DNA of 64,000 bases from positions 62,001-126,000 of the forward strand of contig RQOL01000505.1 in assembly GCA_013076295.1 (NCBI GenBank). Reading direction: 5' to 3'. Origin of the DNA: Sanderia malayensis. Taxonomy: Eukaryota; Cnidaria; Scyphozoa; Semaeostomeae; Pelagiidae. Numbering within the stretch: position 1 is the stretch's first letter; the number at the start of each line of letters is the position of its first letter. The notes under the pieces were generated by a model. It was not told where the DNA came from. It made no database searches and saw only the letters and a list, made by a program, of their open reading frames with translations. Positions 51,503 to 64,000 of the stretch are shown here, piece after piece. Position numbers and translations under genes: made by a program.

Positions 51503-52769
51503 AGTGCTAATGCAACGAAATTTGACATATCGATTTTTTTATTTGAAATGAAAGCCAAAGATGTACTTGTCAGTTTGATTCAATTTTGACGTGCATCTGA
51601 CAAGTATAAGTTACTTTATTTTCACCTTGAATCAGGCCACCTTTTGCGAAAAATATTGCAACGCTGTGACGTCACAGTGATGACCCATATTATTTCTCGC
51701 AATGGAAGTCAATGGGTTTTTTCCAACGTCGTTTGGTTTTTTTTAATAGCTCCACTCAGGGTGGGGATATTTGAGCTCCGGCTGAACCAACATAAGGGCG
51801 AATCGTTTAGCCGTCGTTCTAAAAAAATTGGTGTCATTTTGTTTAACGTTAGAGACACAATTTAAGTTTGAAAATGGGTACCTCCAAAAAATGTGACGTC
51901 ATCCCGCGTCGCCATTGTTGCTTCGAGTTGCTGTGGAACGACACGTAGCCCTGGTTTGGCTTATCCCAGGTCTTTTTTTTTGAAACAATTTATTATAGCT
52001 CAAAATTGCAGACATTGAATTATTTTTAGAAACTTCGGAAATTAAATTTCCTTCGATATCACCCCAAAAAGCTAAATCTTCTGACATTTGTTTTGGTCGG
52101 CTCGGGCCTAACAACTCCGGGCGAGAAGTGCTTAGGCCCGAGTAAAGCTGAGCTTCACACGGGTTGGTTTACGAGCTTGTTTACTGCATCTATTGCAGGA
52201 ATAGCGTTTGATTTTAGCTTTATTCTCATCTTTAATTCTTTCCCAATATCTCTCTTTATTTCAAAACAAAAATGAGCGCTATAATGAATAAAATCCTGTT
52301 ATCCTAGTCGGTGGGTGCGAATGATGTCTGTCTCCTGAACTCCTTAAAAAGGCCTTGTTCTGTTTGATTGGTTTTGAAATACTATCAGCAACATCATGAA
52401 ACGATACTTTTTCGCAACACTGAGTAATCGTACAATTGTCTCCGTTATGTATCTCTACGACATGTAAATAATTGTATGATTTATTTGCTCCCGAGACGAG
52501 ATACCCATCATGTGTGTGCTCGCTCACAGCTCGCCATGTCGAATTTCAATAGAAGGAAGCGTGCTTGACGTTGCAGACGCGACGTTTGATGACATCACAG
52601 TGATGTTCAATTTTCGCACGAAAAAGGTCAAAATTGCCTACTTTGAAGGTTAATAGCGAAAGAAGTGTACATAATTTGCAAATTTTACTTGCGCCACGTT
52701 AATCAGTGCATTGAAATCTATAGATTTTTGAAATAAAAACACTATGTAAAAATTCGTTGCATAAACACT
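51503..52769 (+). mobile_element. TTAA-flanked Kolobok-like element, copy 3
   Basis: 1267 bp, flanked by TTAA at 51499-51502 and 52770-52773. It is almost identical to copy 2 and is part of the 5627-bp-offset duplication. A 71-codon minus-strand frame (51899-52114) is open here but interrupted in the other copies. Interior open frames on the plus strand (73 codons from 51644, 60 codons from 52093) have no recognisable similarity and I do not call them genes. Confidence 0.83.
52155..52298 (-). pseudogene. Possible THAP-domain tail in TTAA element copy 3
   Basis: In the minus-strand frame ending at the TGA at 52157-52155, the reading includes DFIHYSAHFCFEIKRDIGKE and, further on, IKLKSNAIPAIDAV. 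This has the layout of the end of a THAP zinc finger: CSxHF (last Cys-His pair; the Cys is Tyr here), an acidic/basic stretch, then the LKxxAIPxI box conserved after the finger. A stop lies just upstream in the same frame, and the N-terminal ligands are not found, so this is at most a fragment. Kolobok transposases carry THAP domains and use TTAA targets, which agrees. In copy 1 a one-base deletion breaks this reading. The similarity is short and read by eye. Confidence 0.42.
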
Positions 52770-54405
52770 TTAACATTGATTCCCACAATTTACACATGAT
52801 TTCACGTTAATATAGCTATAAAACACTGATTGAAATACACCTTTTTTACTTTCTCGCAGTGACATTGACATTCAGTACCACAATTTGCCCATACGTCCAC
52901 GTAAATACAGGTAAAACTGACTGATTGAAATGCACTCTTTTTACATGTTTTAGTGACATTAACATTCATTCCAACAATCTACACATGAATCCGCGTTAAT
53001 ACGGCTAAAACGGACTGATTAAAATACACTTGTTTTACTTGTTTTCAGTGATATTAACTTTCATTCCCACAATTTACAGATGATTCCACGATAATACAGC
53101 TAAAACTGACGTATTGAAAAACACTTGTTTTACTTGTTTTCAGTGATTTTAACTTTCTTTCCCACAATTTACAGATGATTCCACGTTAATACAGCTAAAA
53201 CTGACGGATTGAAATATACTTGTTTTTCTTGTTCTCAGTGATATTAACATTCAGTCCCACAATTTACAGATGATTCCACAATAATACAGCTAAAACTGAC
53301 GTATTGAAAAACACTTGTTTTACTTGTTTTCAGTGATTTTAACTTTCATTCCCACAATTTACAGATGATTCCACGTTAATACAGCTAAAACTGACGGATT
53401 GAAATATACTTGTTTTTCTTGTTCTCAGTGATATTAACATTCATTCCCACAATTTACAGATGATTCCACGTTAATACAGCTAAAACTGACGGATTGAAAT
53501 ATACTTGTTTTTCTTGTTCTCAGTGATATTAACATTCATTCCCACATTTTACACATGAATCCGCGTTAATACAGCTGAAACTGACTGACTGAAATAGACC
53601 TTTTCTACTTTTTCACAGTCATATTAACATTCGTTACCACAACCCACACAAATGTTCCCGTTAAAACAGGTAAAACTGACTTATTATAATGTAACGTTTT
53701 TCTTCTTTTCCTGATAATAACATCGATTCCCACACTTTACTCACGATTCCACGTTAATACAGCTAAAGCTGACTGATTGAAATACACCTTTTTTACTTGT
53801 TTCAGTGATAGTAACCTTCATTCCCACAATTTACACAAGAATCCACGTTAATACAGCTAAAAAAAACTGATTGAAATACACCTTTTTTACTTTTTCGCAG
53901 TGATATTGAGATTCATTCCCATAATTTACCCATACGTCAACGTTAATACATGTAAAACTGACTGATTGAAATGCACTCTTTTTACTTGTTTTAGTGATAT
54001 TAACATTCATTCCAACAATCTACACATGAATCCGCGTTAATACGGCTAAAACTGAGTGATTAAAATACAGTTGCTTTACTTGTTTTCAGTGATATTAACT
54101 TTCATTCCCACAATTTACAGATGATTCAACGTTAATACAGCTAAAACTGACGGATTTAAATACACCGTTTTTACTTCTCTTCAGTGATATTAACCTTCAT
54201 TCCCACAATTTACACATGAATCCACGTTAATACAGCTATAAAACACTGGTTCAATTACAACTTTTTTACTTCTTTTCCATTATCTTAACATTCATTCCCA
54301 CAATTTACACATAATTTCACGTTAATGCAGCTAAAACTCACGGATTGAAAAAAAACTTGTTTACTTCTTTTCCGCGATATTAACATTCATTCCCACAATT
54401 TACAC

Positions 54406-55165
54406 CTGAATCCACGTTAATACAGCTAAAATTGATTGATTGAAATACACCTTTTTTACTTCTTTTCCGCGATATTAACATTAATTCCCACAATTTTCAC
54501 ATGAATCCACGTTAATACAGCTATAAAACACTGATTGAGTTAGAACTTTTTTACATCTTTTCCGTTATATTAACATTCATTCCCACAATTTACATATGAA
54601 TCCACGTTAATACAGCGAAAAGTGACTGATTGAAATACAACTTTTTTAGTTCTTTTCCGTTATATTAACATTCATTTCCACAATTTACACATAACTTCAC
54701 ATTAATACAGCTAAAACTCACGGATTGAATCAAAACGTTTTTACTTCTTTTCCGCGATATTCACATTCATTCCCACAATATACGCCTGAATCCACGTTAA
54801 TACAGCTAAAATTGATTGATTGAAATACACCTTTTTTACTTCTTTTCCGCGATATTAACATTAATTCCCACAATTTTCACATGAATCCACGTTAATACAG
54901 CTATAAAACACTGATTGAGTTAGAACTTTTTTACATCTTTTCCGTTATATTAACATTCATTCCCACAATTTACATATAAATCCACGTTAATACAGCGAAA
55001 ACTGACCGATTGAAATACAACACTTTCACTTTTTTCGGTGATTTTAACATTCATTCCCACAATTTACACATGATTCCACGTTAATACAGCTATAAAACAC
55101 TGATTGAAATACTCCTTTTTTACTTGTTTTCAGTGATATCAACTTTCATTCCCACAATTTACATA
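54406..55165 (+). repeat. Four-monomer 379-bp duplication
   Basis: CCTGAATCCACGTTAATACA at 54406 recurs at 54785 (379-380 bp, four monomers), followed by the same subtypes (GATTGATTGAAATACACC, then GATTGAGTTAGAAC). The second copy then joins the AAAACTGACCGATTGAAATA block, which itself repeats at a 493-bp offset (54991 and 55484) across the truncated monomer. Confidence 0.85.
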
Positions 55166-56769
55166 TTAATCTACGTTAATACAGCTAAAAAGTACTCATT
55201 GAAATACACCTTTTTTACTTTCTCGCAGTGATATTGACATTCAGTCCCACAATTAACATTCATTCCAACAATCTACACATGAATCCGCGTTAATACGGCT
55301 AAAACTGACTGATTAAAATGCACTTGTTTTACTTGTTTTCAGTGATAGTAGCTTTCATTCCCACAATTTACAGATGATTCCACGTTAATACAGCTAAAAC
55401 TGATTGTTTAAAATACACCTTTTTTACTTCTTTTCCGCGATATTAACATTCACTCCCACAATTTACATATGAATCCACGTTAATACAGCGAAAACTGACC
55501 GATTGAAATACAACACTTTCACTTTTTTCGGTGATTTTAACATTCATTCCCACAATTTACACATGATTCCACGTTAATACAGCTATAAAACACTGATTGA
55601 AATACTCCTTTTTTACTTGTTTTCAGTGATATCAACTTTCATTCCCACAATTTACATATTAATCTACGTTAATACAGCTAAAAAGTACTCATTGAAATAC
55701 ACCTTTTTTACTTTCTCGCAGTGATATTGACATTCAGTCCCACAATTAACATTCATTCCAACAATCTACACATGAATCCGCGTTAATACGGCTAAAACTG
55801 ACTGATTAAAATGCACTTGTTTTACTTGTTTTCAGTGATAGTAGCTTTCATTCCCACAATTTACAGATGATTCCACGTTAATACAGCTAAAACTGACGGA
55901 TTGAAATATACTTCTTTTACTTGTTTTCAGTTATATTAACTTTCATTCCCACAATTTACAGATGATTCCACGTTAAGACAGCTAAAACTGACGGATTGAA
56001 GAACACTTTTTTTACTTGTTTCAGTGATATTAACCTTCATTCCCACAATTTACACAAGAATCCACGTTAATACAGCTAAAAAAAAACTGATTGAAATACA
56101 CCTTTTTTACTTTTTCGCAGTGATATTGACATTCATTCCCATAATTTACCCATACGTCAACGTTAATACATGTAAAACTGACTGATTAATTGGCACCCTT
56201 TTTACTTGTTTTTAGTGATATTAACCTTCATACCCTCAGTTTACACATGAATCCACGTTAATACAGCTAAAACTCACGGATTGAAACAAAACGTTTTTGC
56301 TTCTTTTCCGCGTTATTCACATTCATTCCCACAATTTACACATGAATCCACGTTAATACAGCTAAAACTGACTGACTGAAATAGACCTTTTCTACTTTTT
56401 CACAGTCATATTAACATTCGCTACCACAACCCACACAAATGTTCCCGTTAAAACATGTAAAACTGACTTATTCTAATGTAACGTTTTTCTTCTTTTCCTG
56501 ATAATAACATCGATCCCCACACTTTACTCACGATTCCACGTTAGTACAGCAAAAGCTGACTGATTGAAATGGCACCCTTTTTACTTGTTTTTAGTGATAT
56601 TAACCGTCATACCCTCGGTTTACACATGAATCCACGTTAATACAGCTAAAACTCACGGATTGAAACAAAACGTTTTTACTTCTTTTCCGCAATATTCACA
56701 TTCATTCCCACAATTTACACATGAATCCACGTTAATACATCTAAAACTGACTGATTGTAATACACCTTT

Positions 56770-58560
56770 TTTTACTTGTTTTCCGTGATATTGACATTGA
56801 CTCCCACAATTGACACATACGTCAACTTTAATACAGGTAAAACTGACAGAATGAAATACACCTTTTTTTAATTCTTTTCCGTGATATTGACATCTATTCC
56901 CACAACTTATAAATCATTTGTCCTTATTACAGCCAAAGCTGTCAGATTGAGATACACCTTTTTTTACTTTTTTTCCGTGATATTGACATTGATTCCCACA
57001 AGTTACTCATAGGTCAACGTTAAACCAGGTAAATCTGATAGACTGAAATACACCTTTTTTACTTGTTTTCCGTGATATTGACTTTCATTCCAACAATCTA
57101 CACATTAATCCGCGTTACTACGGCTAAAACTGACTGATTAAAATACACTTGTTTCACTTGTTTTCAGTGATATTAGCTTTCATTCCCACAATTTACATAT
57201 GAATCCACGTTAACACAGCAAAAAGTGACTGATTGAAATACAACTTTTTTACTTCTTTTCCACTATATAAATATTCATTCTCACAATTTACACATAATTT
57301 CACGTTATTACAGCTAAAACTCACTGATTGAAACAAAACGTTTTTACTTCCTTTCCGCGATATTCACATTCATTCCCACAATTTACACATGAATCCACGT
57401 TAATACAGCGAAAAGTGACTGATTGAAATGCAACTTTTTTACTTCTTTTCCATTATATTAATATTCATTCCCAAAATTTACACATGAATCCACGTTAATA
57501 CAGCGAAAGTGACTGATTTAAATACAACTTTTTTACTCCTTTTCCACTATATATATATTCATTCCCACAATTTATACATAATTTCACGTTATTAGAGCTA
57601 AACTCACGGATTGAAACTAAACGTTTTTATTTCCTTTCCGTGATACTAACATTCCCACAATTTGCACATGAATCCACGTTAATACAGATAAAACTGACTG
57701 ATTGTAATACAACTTTTTTTACTTGTTTTCCGTGATATTGACATTGACTCCCACAATTGACACATACGTCAACTTTAATACAGGTAAAACTGACAGACTG
57801 AAATACACCTTTTTTTAATTCTTTTCCGTGATATTGACATCTATTCCCACAACTTATAAATCATTTGTCCTTATTACAGCCAAAGCTGTCAGATTGAAAT
57901 ACACCTTTTTTACTTTTTTTCCGTGATATTGACATTGATTCCCACAAGTTACTCATAGGTCAACGTTAAACCAGGTAAATCTGATAGACTGAAATACACC
58001 TTTTTTACTTGTTTTCCGTGATATTGACTTTCATTCCAACAATCTACACATGAATCCGCGTTAACACAGCAAAAAGTGACTGATTGAAATACAACTTTTT
58101 TACTTCTTTTCCACTATATAAATATTCATTCTCACAATTTACACATAATTTCACGTTATTACAGCTAAAACTCACTGATTGAAACAAAACGTTTTTACTT
58201 CCTTTTCGCGATATTCACATTCATTCCCACAATTTACACATGAATCCACGTTAATACAGCGAAAAGTGACTGATTGATATGCAACTTTTTTACTTCTTTT
58301 CCATTATATTAATATTCATTCCCAAAATTTACACATGAATCCACGTTAATACAGCGAAAAGTGACTGATTTAAATACAACTTTTTTACTCCTTTTCCACT
58401 ATATATATATTCATTCCCACAATTTATACATAATTTCACGTTATTAGAGCTAAACTCACGGATTGAAACTAAACGTTTTTATTTCCTTTCCGTGATACTA
58501 ACATTCCCACAATTTGCACATGAATCCACGTTAATACAGATAAAGCTGACTGATTGAAAT
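56770..58560 (+). repeat. Block pair with a deleted monomer
   Basis: The tract from 56770 recurs from about 57717 at a 947-bp offset (TTGACATTGA at 56791 and 57738). Further along, the offset falls to 851 (TAACACAGCA at 57211 and 58062), because one monomer present at about 57100-57200 is missing in the second copy. The chimeric joint there, CACATGAATCCGCGTTAACA at about 58050-58067, fuses two different subtypes. Confidence 0.85.
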
Positions 58561-59299
58561 ACAACTCTTTTTCTTCTTTTCAGTGTTTTTAACATTCATT
58601 CCCAAAAATTTACACATGAATTCACGTCAATACAGCTAAACCTGACTGATTGTAATACACCTTTTTTACTTGTTTTCCGTGATATTGACATTGATTCCCA
58701 CAATTGACACAGACGTGAACGTTAATACAGGTAAAACTGACACACTGAAATACACCTTTTTTAAATTCGTTTCCGTGATATTGACACTCATTACCACAAC
58801 TTATAAATGATTTGTCTTTAATACAGCTAAAACTGACCAATTGAAATACACCTTTTCTTACTTTTTTTCAGTGATATAAATATTCATTCCCACAATTTAT
58901 ACATGAATCCATGTTAGGACAGATAAAACTGACTGATTGTAATACACTATTTTTAGTTGTTTTTAGTGATATTAACGTTCATTCCCACAATTTACACATG
59001 AATCTCCGTTAATACAGCTATACAACACTGATTGAATTACAACTTGTTTGCTTCTTTTCCGTTATATTAACATTCATTCCCACAATTTATATATCAATCC
59101 ACGTTAATACAGCGAAAACTTACTGATTGAAACAAAACTTTTTTACTTCTTTTTCACGATATTAACATTCATTCCCACAATTTACACCTGAATCCACGTT
59201 AATAGAGCTAAAATTGATTGATTGAAATACACCTTTTTTACTTCTTTTCCGCGATATTAACATTAATTCTCACAATTTACACATGAATCCACGTTAATA

Positions 59300-62200
59300 C
59301 AGCTAGAAAACACTGATTGAATTAGAACTTTTTTACATCTTTTCCGTTATATTAACATTCATTCCCACAATTTACATATGAATCCACGTTAATACAGCGA
59401 AAAGTGACTGATTGAAATACAACTTTTTTAGTTCTTTTCCGTTATATTAACATTCATTTCCACAATTTACACATAACTTCACATTAATACAGCTAAAACT
59501 CACGGATTGAATCAAAACGTTTTTACTTCTTTTCCGCGATATTCACATTCATTCCCACAATTTACACATGAATCCACGTTAATACAGCTAAACCTGACTG
59601 ATTGTAATACACCTTTTTTACTTGTTTTCCGTGATATTGACATTGATTCCCACAATTGACACAGACGTCAACGTTAATACAGGTAAAACTGACAGACTGA
59701 AATACACCTTTTTTTAATTCTTTTCCGTGATATTGACACTCATTACCACAACTTATAAATGATTTGTCTTTAATACAGCTAAAACTGACCAATTGAAATA
59801 CACCTTTTCTTACTTTTTTTCAGTGATATTAATATTCATTCCCACAATTTATACATGAATCCATGTTAAGACAGATAAAACTGACTGATTGGAATACACT
59901 ATTTTTAGTTGTTTTTAATGATATTAACGTTCATTCCCACAATTTACACATGAATCTCCGTTAATACAGCTATACAACACTGATTGAATTACAACTTGTT
60001 TGCTTCTTTTCCGTTATATTAACATTGATTCCCACAATTTATATATCAATCCACGTTAATACAGCGAAAACTTACTGATTGAAACAAAACTTTTTTACTT
60101 CTTTTTCACGATATTAGCATTCATTCCCACAATTTACACATGAATCAATGTTTATACATGCAAAACTGACTGATTGAAATGCACCCTTTTTACTTGTTTT
60201 TAGTGATATTAACCTTCATACCCTCAATTTACACATGAATCCACGTTAATACAGCTATAAAAGATTTATCGGAATACAACTTTTTTACTTCTTTTCCGTC
60301 ATATTAACATTCATTCCCACAATTTACATATGAATCCACGTTAATACAGCGAAAACTGACCGATTGAAATACAACACTTTCACTTTTTTCGGTGATTTTA
60401 ACATTCATTCCCACAATTTACACATGATTCCACGTTAATACAGCTATAAAACACTGATTGAAATACTCCTTTTTTACTTGTTTTCAGTGATATCAACTTT
60501 CATTCCCACAATTTACACATTAATCCACGTTAATACAGCTAAAACTGATTGATTAAAATACACCTTTTTTACTTCTTTTCCGCGATATTAACATTCAATC
60601 CCACAATTTACATATGAATCCACGTTAATACAGCGAAAACTGACCGATTGAAATACAACACTTTCACTTTTTTCGGTGATTTTAACATTCATTCCCACAA
60701 TTTACACATGATTCCACGTTAATACAGCTAAACCTGACTGATTGTAATACACCTTTTTTACTTGTTTTCCGTGATATTGACATTGATTCCCACAATTGAC
60801 ACAGACGTCAACGTTAATACAGGTAAAACTGACAGACTGAAATACACCTTTTTTTAATTCTTTTCCGTGATATTGACACTCATTACCACAACTTATAAAT
60901 GATTTGTCTTTAATACAGCTAAAACTGACCAATTGAAATACACCTTTTCTTACTTTTTTTCAGTGATATTAATATTCATTCCCACAATTTATACATGAAT
61001 CCCCGTCAATACAGCTATACAACACTGATTGAATTACAACTTGTTTGCTTCTTTTCCGTTATATTAACATTCATTCCCACAATTTATATATCAATCCACG
61101 TTAATACAGCGAAAACTTACTGATTGAAACAAAACTTTTTTACTTCTTTTCCACGGTATTAGCATTCATTCCCACAATTTACACATGAATCAATGTTAAT
61201 ACATGCAAAACTGACTGATTGAAATGCACCATTTTTACTTGTTTTTAGTGATATTAATCTTCATACCCTCACTTTACACATGAATCCATGTTAATACAGC
61301 TATAAAACACTGATTGAAACACTCCTTTTTTACTTGTTTTCAGTGATATCAACTTTCATTCCCACAATTTACACATTAATCCACGTTAATACAGCTAAAA
61401 AGTACTCATTGAAATACACCTTTTTACTTTCTCGCAGTGATATTGACATTCAGTCCCACAATTAACATTCATTCCAACAATCTACACATGAATCCGCGTT
61501 AATACGGCTAAAACTGACTGATTAAAATGCACTTGTTTTACTTGTTTTCAGTGATAGTAGCTTTCATTCCCACAATTTACAGATGATTCTCGTTAATACA
61601 GCTAAAACTGACCGATTAAAATATACTTTTTTTACTTGTTTTCAGTGATATTAACTTTCATTCCCACAATTTACAGATGATTCCACGTTAAGACAGCTAA
61701 AACTGACGGATTGAAGAACACTTTTTTTACTTGTTTTCAGTGATATTAACTTTCATTCCCACAATTTACACATGAATCCACGTTAATACAGCTATAAAAC
61801 ACTGGTTCAATTACAACTTTTTACTTCTTTTCCGTTATCTTAACATTCATTCCCACAGTTTACACATAATTTCACGTTAATGCAGCTAAAACTCACGGAT
61901 TGAAACAAAACTTGTTTACTTCTTTTCCGCGATATTAACATTCATTCCAACAATTTACACATGAATCCACGTTAATACAGGTATAAAACACTGATTGAAT
62001 TAGAACTTTTTTACATCTTTTCCGTTATATTAACATTCATTCCCACAATTTACATATGAATCCACGTTAATACAGCGAAAAGTGACTGATTGAAATACAA
62101 CTTTTTTAGTTCTTTTCCGTTATATTAACATTCATTTCCACAATTTACACATAACTTCACATTAATACAGCTAAAACTCACGGATTGAATCAAAACGTTT

Positions 62201-63390
62201 TTACTTCTTTTCCGCGATATTCACATTCATTCCCACAATTTACACATGAATCCACGTTAATACAGCTAAACCTGACTGATTGTAATACACCTTTTTTACT
62301 TGTTTTCCGTGATATTGACATTGATTCCCACAATTGACACAGACGTCAACGTTAATACAGGTAAAACTGACAGACTGAAATACACCTTTTTTTAATTCTT
62401 TTCCGTGATATTGACACTCATTACCACAACTTATCAATGATTTGTCTTTAATACAGCTAAAACTGACCAATTGAAATACACCTTTTCTTACTTTTTTTCA
62501 GTGATATTAATATTCATTCCCACAATTTATACATGAATCCATGTTAAGACAGATAAAACTGACTGATTGGAATACACTATTTTTAGTTGTTTTTAATGAT
62601 ATTAACGTTCATTCCCACTATTTACACATGAATCTCCGTTAATACAGCTATACAACACTGATTGAATTACAACTTGTTTGCTTCTTTTCCGTTATATTAA
62701 CATTGATTCCCACAATTTATATATCAATCCACGTTAATACAGCGAAAACTTACTGATTGAAACAAAACTTTTTTACTTCTTTTTCACGATATTAGCATTC
62801 ATTCCCACAATTTACACATGAATCAATGTTAATACATGCAAAACTGACTGATTGAAATGCACCCTTTTTACTTGTTTTTAGTGATATTAACTTTCATACC
62901 CTCAATTTACACATGAATCCACGTTAATACAGCTATAAAAGATTTATCGGAATACAACTTTTTTACTTCTTTTCCGTCATATTAACATTCATTCCCACAA
63001 TTTACATATGAATCCACGTTAATACAGCGAAAACTGACCGATTGAAATACAACACTTTCACTTTTTTCGGTGATTTTATCATTCATTCCCACAATTTACA
63101 CATGATTCCACGTTAATACAGCTATAAAACACTGATTGAAATACTCCTTTTTTACTTGTTTTCAGTGATATCAATTTTCATTCCCACAATTTACACATTA
63201 ATCCACGTTAATACAGCTAAAACTGATTGATTAAAATACACCTTTTTTACTTCTTTTCCGCGATATTAACATTCAATCCCACAATTTACATATGAATCCA
63301 CGTTAATACAGCGAAAACTGACCGATTGAAATACAACACTTTCACTTTTTTCGGTGATTTTAACATTCATTCCCACAATTTACACATGAT
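59300..63390 (+). repeat. 2678-bp-offset block pair
   Basis: Bases 59300-60710 recur at about 61980-63390 with a constant offset of 2678 bp: GATTTATCGGAATACAAC at 60263 and 62941, and CCACAATTTACATATGAATC at 60601 and 63279. Between them, 60702-60932 repeats the 96-bp pair found at 59562-59792, 1140 bp (12 x 95) downstream. Confidence 0.92.
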
Positions 63391-64000
63391 TCCACGTTAA
63401 TACAGCTATAAAACACTGATTGAAATACTCCTTTTTTACTTGTTTTCAGTGATATCAACTTTCATTCCCACAATTTACACATTAATCCACGTTAATACAG
63501 CTAAAAAGTACTCATTGAAATACACCTTTTTTACTTTCTCGCAGTGATATTGACATTCAGTCCCACAATTAACATTCATTCCAACAATCTACACATGAAT
63601 CCGCGTTAATACGGCTAAAACTGACTAATTAAAATGCACTTGTTTTACTTGTTTTCAGTGATAGTAGCTTTCATTCCCACAATTTACAGATGATTCTCAT
63701 TAATACAGCTAAAACTGACGGATTGAAATATACTTCTTTTACTTGTTTTCAGTGATATTAACTTTCATTCCCACAATTTACAGATGATTCCACGTTAAGA
63801 CAGCTAAAACTGACGGATTGAAGAACACTTTTTTTTACTTGTTTTCAGTGATATTAACTTTCATTCCCACAATTTACACATGAATCGACGTTAATACAGC
63901 TATAAAACACTGATTGCATTACAACTTTTTTACTTCTTTTCCGTTATATTAACATTCATTCCCACAATTTACATATGAATCCACGTTAAAACAGCGAAAA

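Larger units (their letters stand above)
52770..64000 (+). repeat. 95-96 bp satellite array, segment 6
   Basis: About 118 monomers. It begins with a local expansion at 53060-53540 of alternating TACTTGTTTTTCTTGTTCTC and AAAACACTTGTTTTACTTG monomers, continues with diverged, truncated and 96-bp paired subtypes, and ends inside a monomer at the window edge. No gene is seen. Confidence 0.96.

Noticed and set aside
900..64000. CENP-B box in the ATTCGTTACCACAATTTG monomers
   Set aside because: TTCG matches the start of the box but the required A and CGGG positions do not.
1..64000. Telomeric repeats, rRNA, tRNA or snRNA genes
   Set aside because: No TTAGGG-type tracts and no recognisable RNA-gene signature on either strand.

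Overview
This window looks like a heterochromatin-like stretch of an AT-rich metazoan genome. About nine tenths of it is one tandem satellite with a ~95-96 bp monomer, roughly 600 copies by length (an estimate from spans, not a count). All copies run in one orientation. I see no intact host gene, no rRNA or tRNA gene, no CRISPR array and no bacterial operon structure. The organism is eukaryotic. The mobile-element mix (an ISL2EU-like element with a THAP transposase and a SWIM-finger partner gene, a TTAA-target Kolobok-like element, and a CR1/L2-like LINE with an ATT tail) is what I would expect in a cnidarian or another marine invertebrate, but the species cannot be fixed from the sequence.

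Layout: satellite 1-20063; a 2407-bp ISL2EU-like DNA transposon 20064-22470 with long terminal inverted repeats and an AT target duplication; satellite 22471-30315; first copy of a ~1.27-kb TTAA-flanked element 30316-31580; short satellite 31581-32262; a 5'-truncated LINE 3' end 32263-32821; satellite to 45875; second TTAA-element copy 45876-47142; satellite to 51502; third TTAA-element copy 51503-52769; satellite to the window end.

The satellite is not a simple monomer array. Diverged monomer subtypes are arranged in multi-monomer blocks that recur at fixed offsets (570, 1419, 1615, 1920, 2678, 3324, about 4000, 7309 and 16.8-18.4 kb), with single-monomer gains and losses between block copies. 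This is the expected record of unequal exchange. The three TTAA-element copies sit in the same monomer at the same base with the same flanks, so they are one insertion carried along by satellite amplification. The LINE and the ISL2EU-like element are each present once, and 'empty' paralogous monomers elsewhere in the window define their junctions to the base.

Coding content is only transposon debris: a THAP plus helix-turn-helix transposase on the plus strand (broken at the first catalytic Asp), a convergent SWIM zinc-finger protein on the minus strand (several frameshifts, one zinc ligand lost), a possible THAP-domain tail inside the TTAA element, and a LINE reverse-transcriptase C terminus. 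Short minus-strand open frames in the satellite come from in-phase runs of 96-bp monomers and are probably not genes.
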